This document shows positions 62,790-64,000 of a stretch of 64,000 nt of DNA, one piece after another. How positions within the stretch are numbered: the stretch's first letter is position 1; every line of letters begins with the position of its first letter. The notes beneath the pieces were generated by a model that searched no databases, had not been told where the DNA came from, and saw only the letters and a list, made by a program, of their open reading frames with translations. The translations under genes were made by a program, and so were the position numbers. The DNA is from Rhodoferax ferrireducens (lineage in GTDB: Bacteria > Pseudomonadota > Gammaproteobacteria > Burkholderiales > Burkholderiaceae_C), in the NCBI GenBank assembly GCA_002083775.1, contig MTEI01000002.1:186001-250000 (forward strand). Reading direction: 5' to 3'.

Positions 62790-63659
62790 ATGCCGATCCA
62801 AGATCTGAACCGTGAACTCGATGCCGCCCGTGACGCCGGGCCGGTCAAAGACATTGTTATTCCCCCTTGCCCGCAGTTGCTGGTGCAGTTGCAAGCCGAG
62901 CTGGCCCAGGCTGACCCCAACCCGCACCAGGTGGCAGAGATTGCCGGCGGTGATGTGGCCATGGCCGCGGCGTTGATCAAAACGGCCAACAGCTCACTCT
63001 ACGCGCGGCGCGAGCCGGTGAACTCGGTGGCACAGGCCATCGCCATGCTCGGCGTGAAGCCGACGGCCACCATCCTGACGGGCTTTTTGCTGCGCAACGC
63101 GATCCGCATCAACCCGACCTTGATCGAGCATTTTTGGGAGTCTTCCACCCGCCGTTCACTGGCCATGGCGCACATTGCACGGCAGATGTATGGCGTGGAC
63201 GTGGAAATGGCCAAAACCTGCGGGCTGTTTTTCCATGTCGGCATTCCGGTGATGCTGCAAGGCGTGCGTGGCTACAGCGGTACCCTGGTTGAAGCCATGG
63301 CGCGCCGGGACCGCACCTTTGTGCAAACCGAAAACGCTGCACACCGCACCGACCACGCGGTGGTGGGCGCCATCGTGGCCAAAACCTGGCGTCTGCCGAC
63401 CCGGGTGGTGCATGCGGTGCGCTTGCACCATGACTTTGCGGTGCTGCATGATGCCAGCGTGCCCGATGAGGTGCGCCAGCTGGTGGCGATTGCGGCCATT
63501 GCCGACCATCTGGTGGCAGGCCATGAGGGCCTGAAAGACCAGCGCGAATGGTCGCAGTTTGGCCCACAGTGCATGGCGTTCTTGCAGATTGGTGCCAACG
63601 AGGTGGAAGCCTGGGTGGACGAGCTTTACCCGGTGTTTGAAGGTGTGGTGGTGGCCTGA
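62790..63659 (+). CDS. HDOD-domain protein
   Basis: 289 aa, one HDOD domain (about 22-220): CPQLLVQLQAELAQADPNPH, IKTANSSLYARREPVNSVAQ, CGLFFHVGIPVMLQGVRG and AVRLHHDFAVLHD. The HD-type position reads FHVGIP, so a catalytic metal site is unlikely. Start at ATG 62790, 57 bases after element E2. Fourth HDOD protein in the window. Confidence 0.88.
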   Translation: MPIQDLNRELDAARDAGPVKDIVIPPCPQLLVQLQAELAQADPNPHQVAEIAGGDVAMAAALIKTANSSLYARREPVNSVAQAIAMLGVKPTATILTGFLLRNAIRINPTLIEHFWESSTRRSLAMAHIARQMYGVDVEMAKTCGLFFHVGIPVMLQGVRGYSGTLVEAMARRDRTFVQTENAAHRTDHAVVGAIVAKTWRLPTRVVHAVRLHHDFAVLHDASVPDEVRQLVAIAAIADHLVAGHEGLKDQREWSQFGPQCMAFLQIGANEVEAWVDELYPVFEGVVVA

Positions 63660-63687
63660 ACCGCTCGGTTCAGCCGACACATAACCC

Positions 63688-64000
63688 ATGAACGACACCC
63701 GTCTGGCCATCAGCTTTGCCGTGGCCATCAGTCTGGGCGCCTTGCTGGGTCTTGAGCGCGAGCGCAACAAGACGGCGGATGGCGGTGCCGGCGTGCGCAC
63801 CTTTGCGCTGATTTCACTCAGCGGGGCGCTGGCCGGTTACCTCGACACCACGCTGAAAATGGGCGTTTGGGCGCTGCTGATTTTTGGCGCGGTGGCACTG
63901 CTGATCGTTAGTGAGTACGTCATGACGGCCCGGCGCGGTGACACCGGCATCACCACCGAGGTGTCGGCGCTGCTGGCGTTTTTGCTGGGTCTGCTGTGTG
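63688..64000 (+). CDS. MgtC/SapB-family membrane protein, N-terminal part (runs off window)
   Basis: 104 codons visible: MNDTRLAISFAVAISLGALL then GLERERNK, GVRTFALISLSGALAGYL, and further hydrophobic segments. LLGLERER and RTFALISLSGALAGYL are the MgtC/SapB signature, seen also in DUF4010 fusions. The gene is open at the right edge. It begins 28 bases after the HDOD stop. Confidence 0.8.
   Translation, partial: MNDTRLAISFAVAISLGALLGLERERNKTADGGAGVRTFALISLSGALAGYLDTTLKMGVWALLIFGAVALLIVSEYVMTARRGDTGITTEVSALLAFLLGLLC

Overview
The window is a GC-rich, densely coding chromosome segment from a betaproteobacterium, most likely Burkholderiales/Comamonadaceae (Rhodoferax/Polaromonas-like). The gene content (purL, liv-type ABC transporter tied to beta-oxidation genes, selO-msrB-yciB-bolA-PPIase operon, tex, comEC, ATP-grasp/alpha-E pair, many GGDEF/EAL and HDOD proteins) and protein style support this. 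The genus is an inference. No rRNA, tRNA, CRISPR array or transposase gene was seen.

Layout. 0-2.3 kb: 3' end of purL and a higBA toxin-antitoxin pair. 2.4-9.5 kb: membrane GGDEF-EAL protein, EamA-type permease, REC-GGDEF response regulator and the RlhA-like U32 protein. 9.6-11.7 kb: small ORF divergent from a LysR regulator, then a DUF1624 membrane protein. 11.8-15.4 kb (leftward): selO-msrB-yciB-bolA-parvulin, the first four joined by ATGA overlaps. 15.6-26.9 kb: acyl-CoA ligase, a mntA-hepT pair, livHMGF without a binding protein, Ldh-family dehydrogenase, UPF0303 protein, fadB-like protein and thiolase. 26.9-32.2 kb: accessory/defence block with vapBC and an apparent operon of DUF4160, DUF2442-HTH, a MmeI-like single-chain restriction-modification enzyme and a degenerate orphan MNT protein. 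32.3-39.2 kb: Dabb, DUF1345, a leftward envelope trio (crystallin/glycine-zipper, RcnB-like, 49-aa DUF3096), collagen-like lipoprotein, SDR, thioesterase, CurA-type reductase, GST and GNAT genes. 39.2-45.7 kb (leftward): HDOD histidine kinase, REC-PAS-GGDEF-EAL and a second HDOD protein with a degenerate kinase core. 47-64 kb: tex, HDOD, MCP, patatin, comEC, ATP-grasp/alpha-E, HAMP-PAS-GGDEF-EAL, HDOD and the start of an MgtC/SapB-family gene.

The most unusual content is repeat DNA. (i) R1, a roughly 48-bp hairpin repeat, occurs 16 times, 12 of them inside genes and always in an open frame. (ii) R2, a GTCAT...ATGAC double-hairpin repeat, occurs whole or in part in purL, tex, the R-M gene and the livM-livG gap. 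(iii) Element C, a 52-bp hairpin with a constant loop and compensatory stem changes, occurs twice, inverted, inside the R-M gene. (iv) E is a 0.75-0.85 kb non-coding, nested-palindrome element present as an inverted pair about 15 kb apart plus a solo end; one copy has 12-bp terminal inverted repeats and a flanking 10-bp direct repeat.

Signalling is a second theme: four c-di-GMP proteins, four HDOD proteins and an MCP suggest coupled c-di-GMP, phosphorelay and motility control. Function calls rest on sequence motifs read by eye; no database search was possible.
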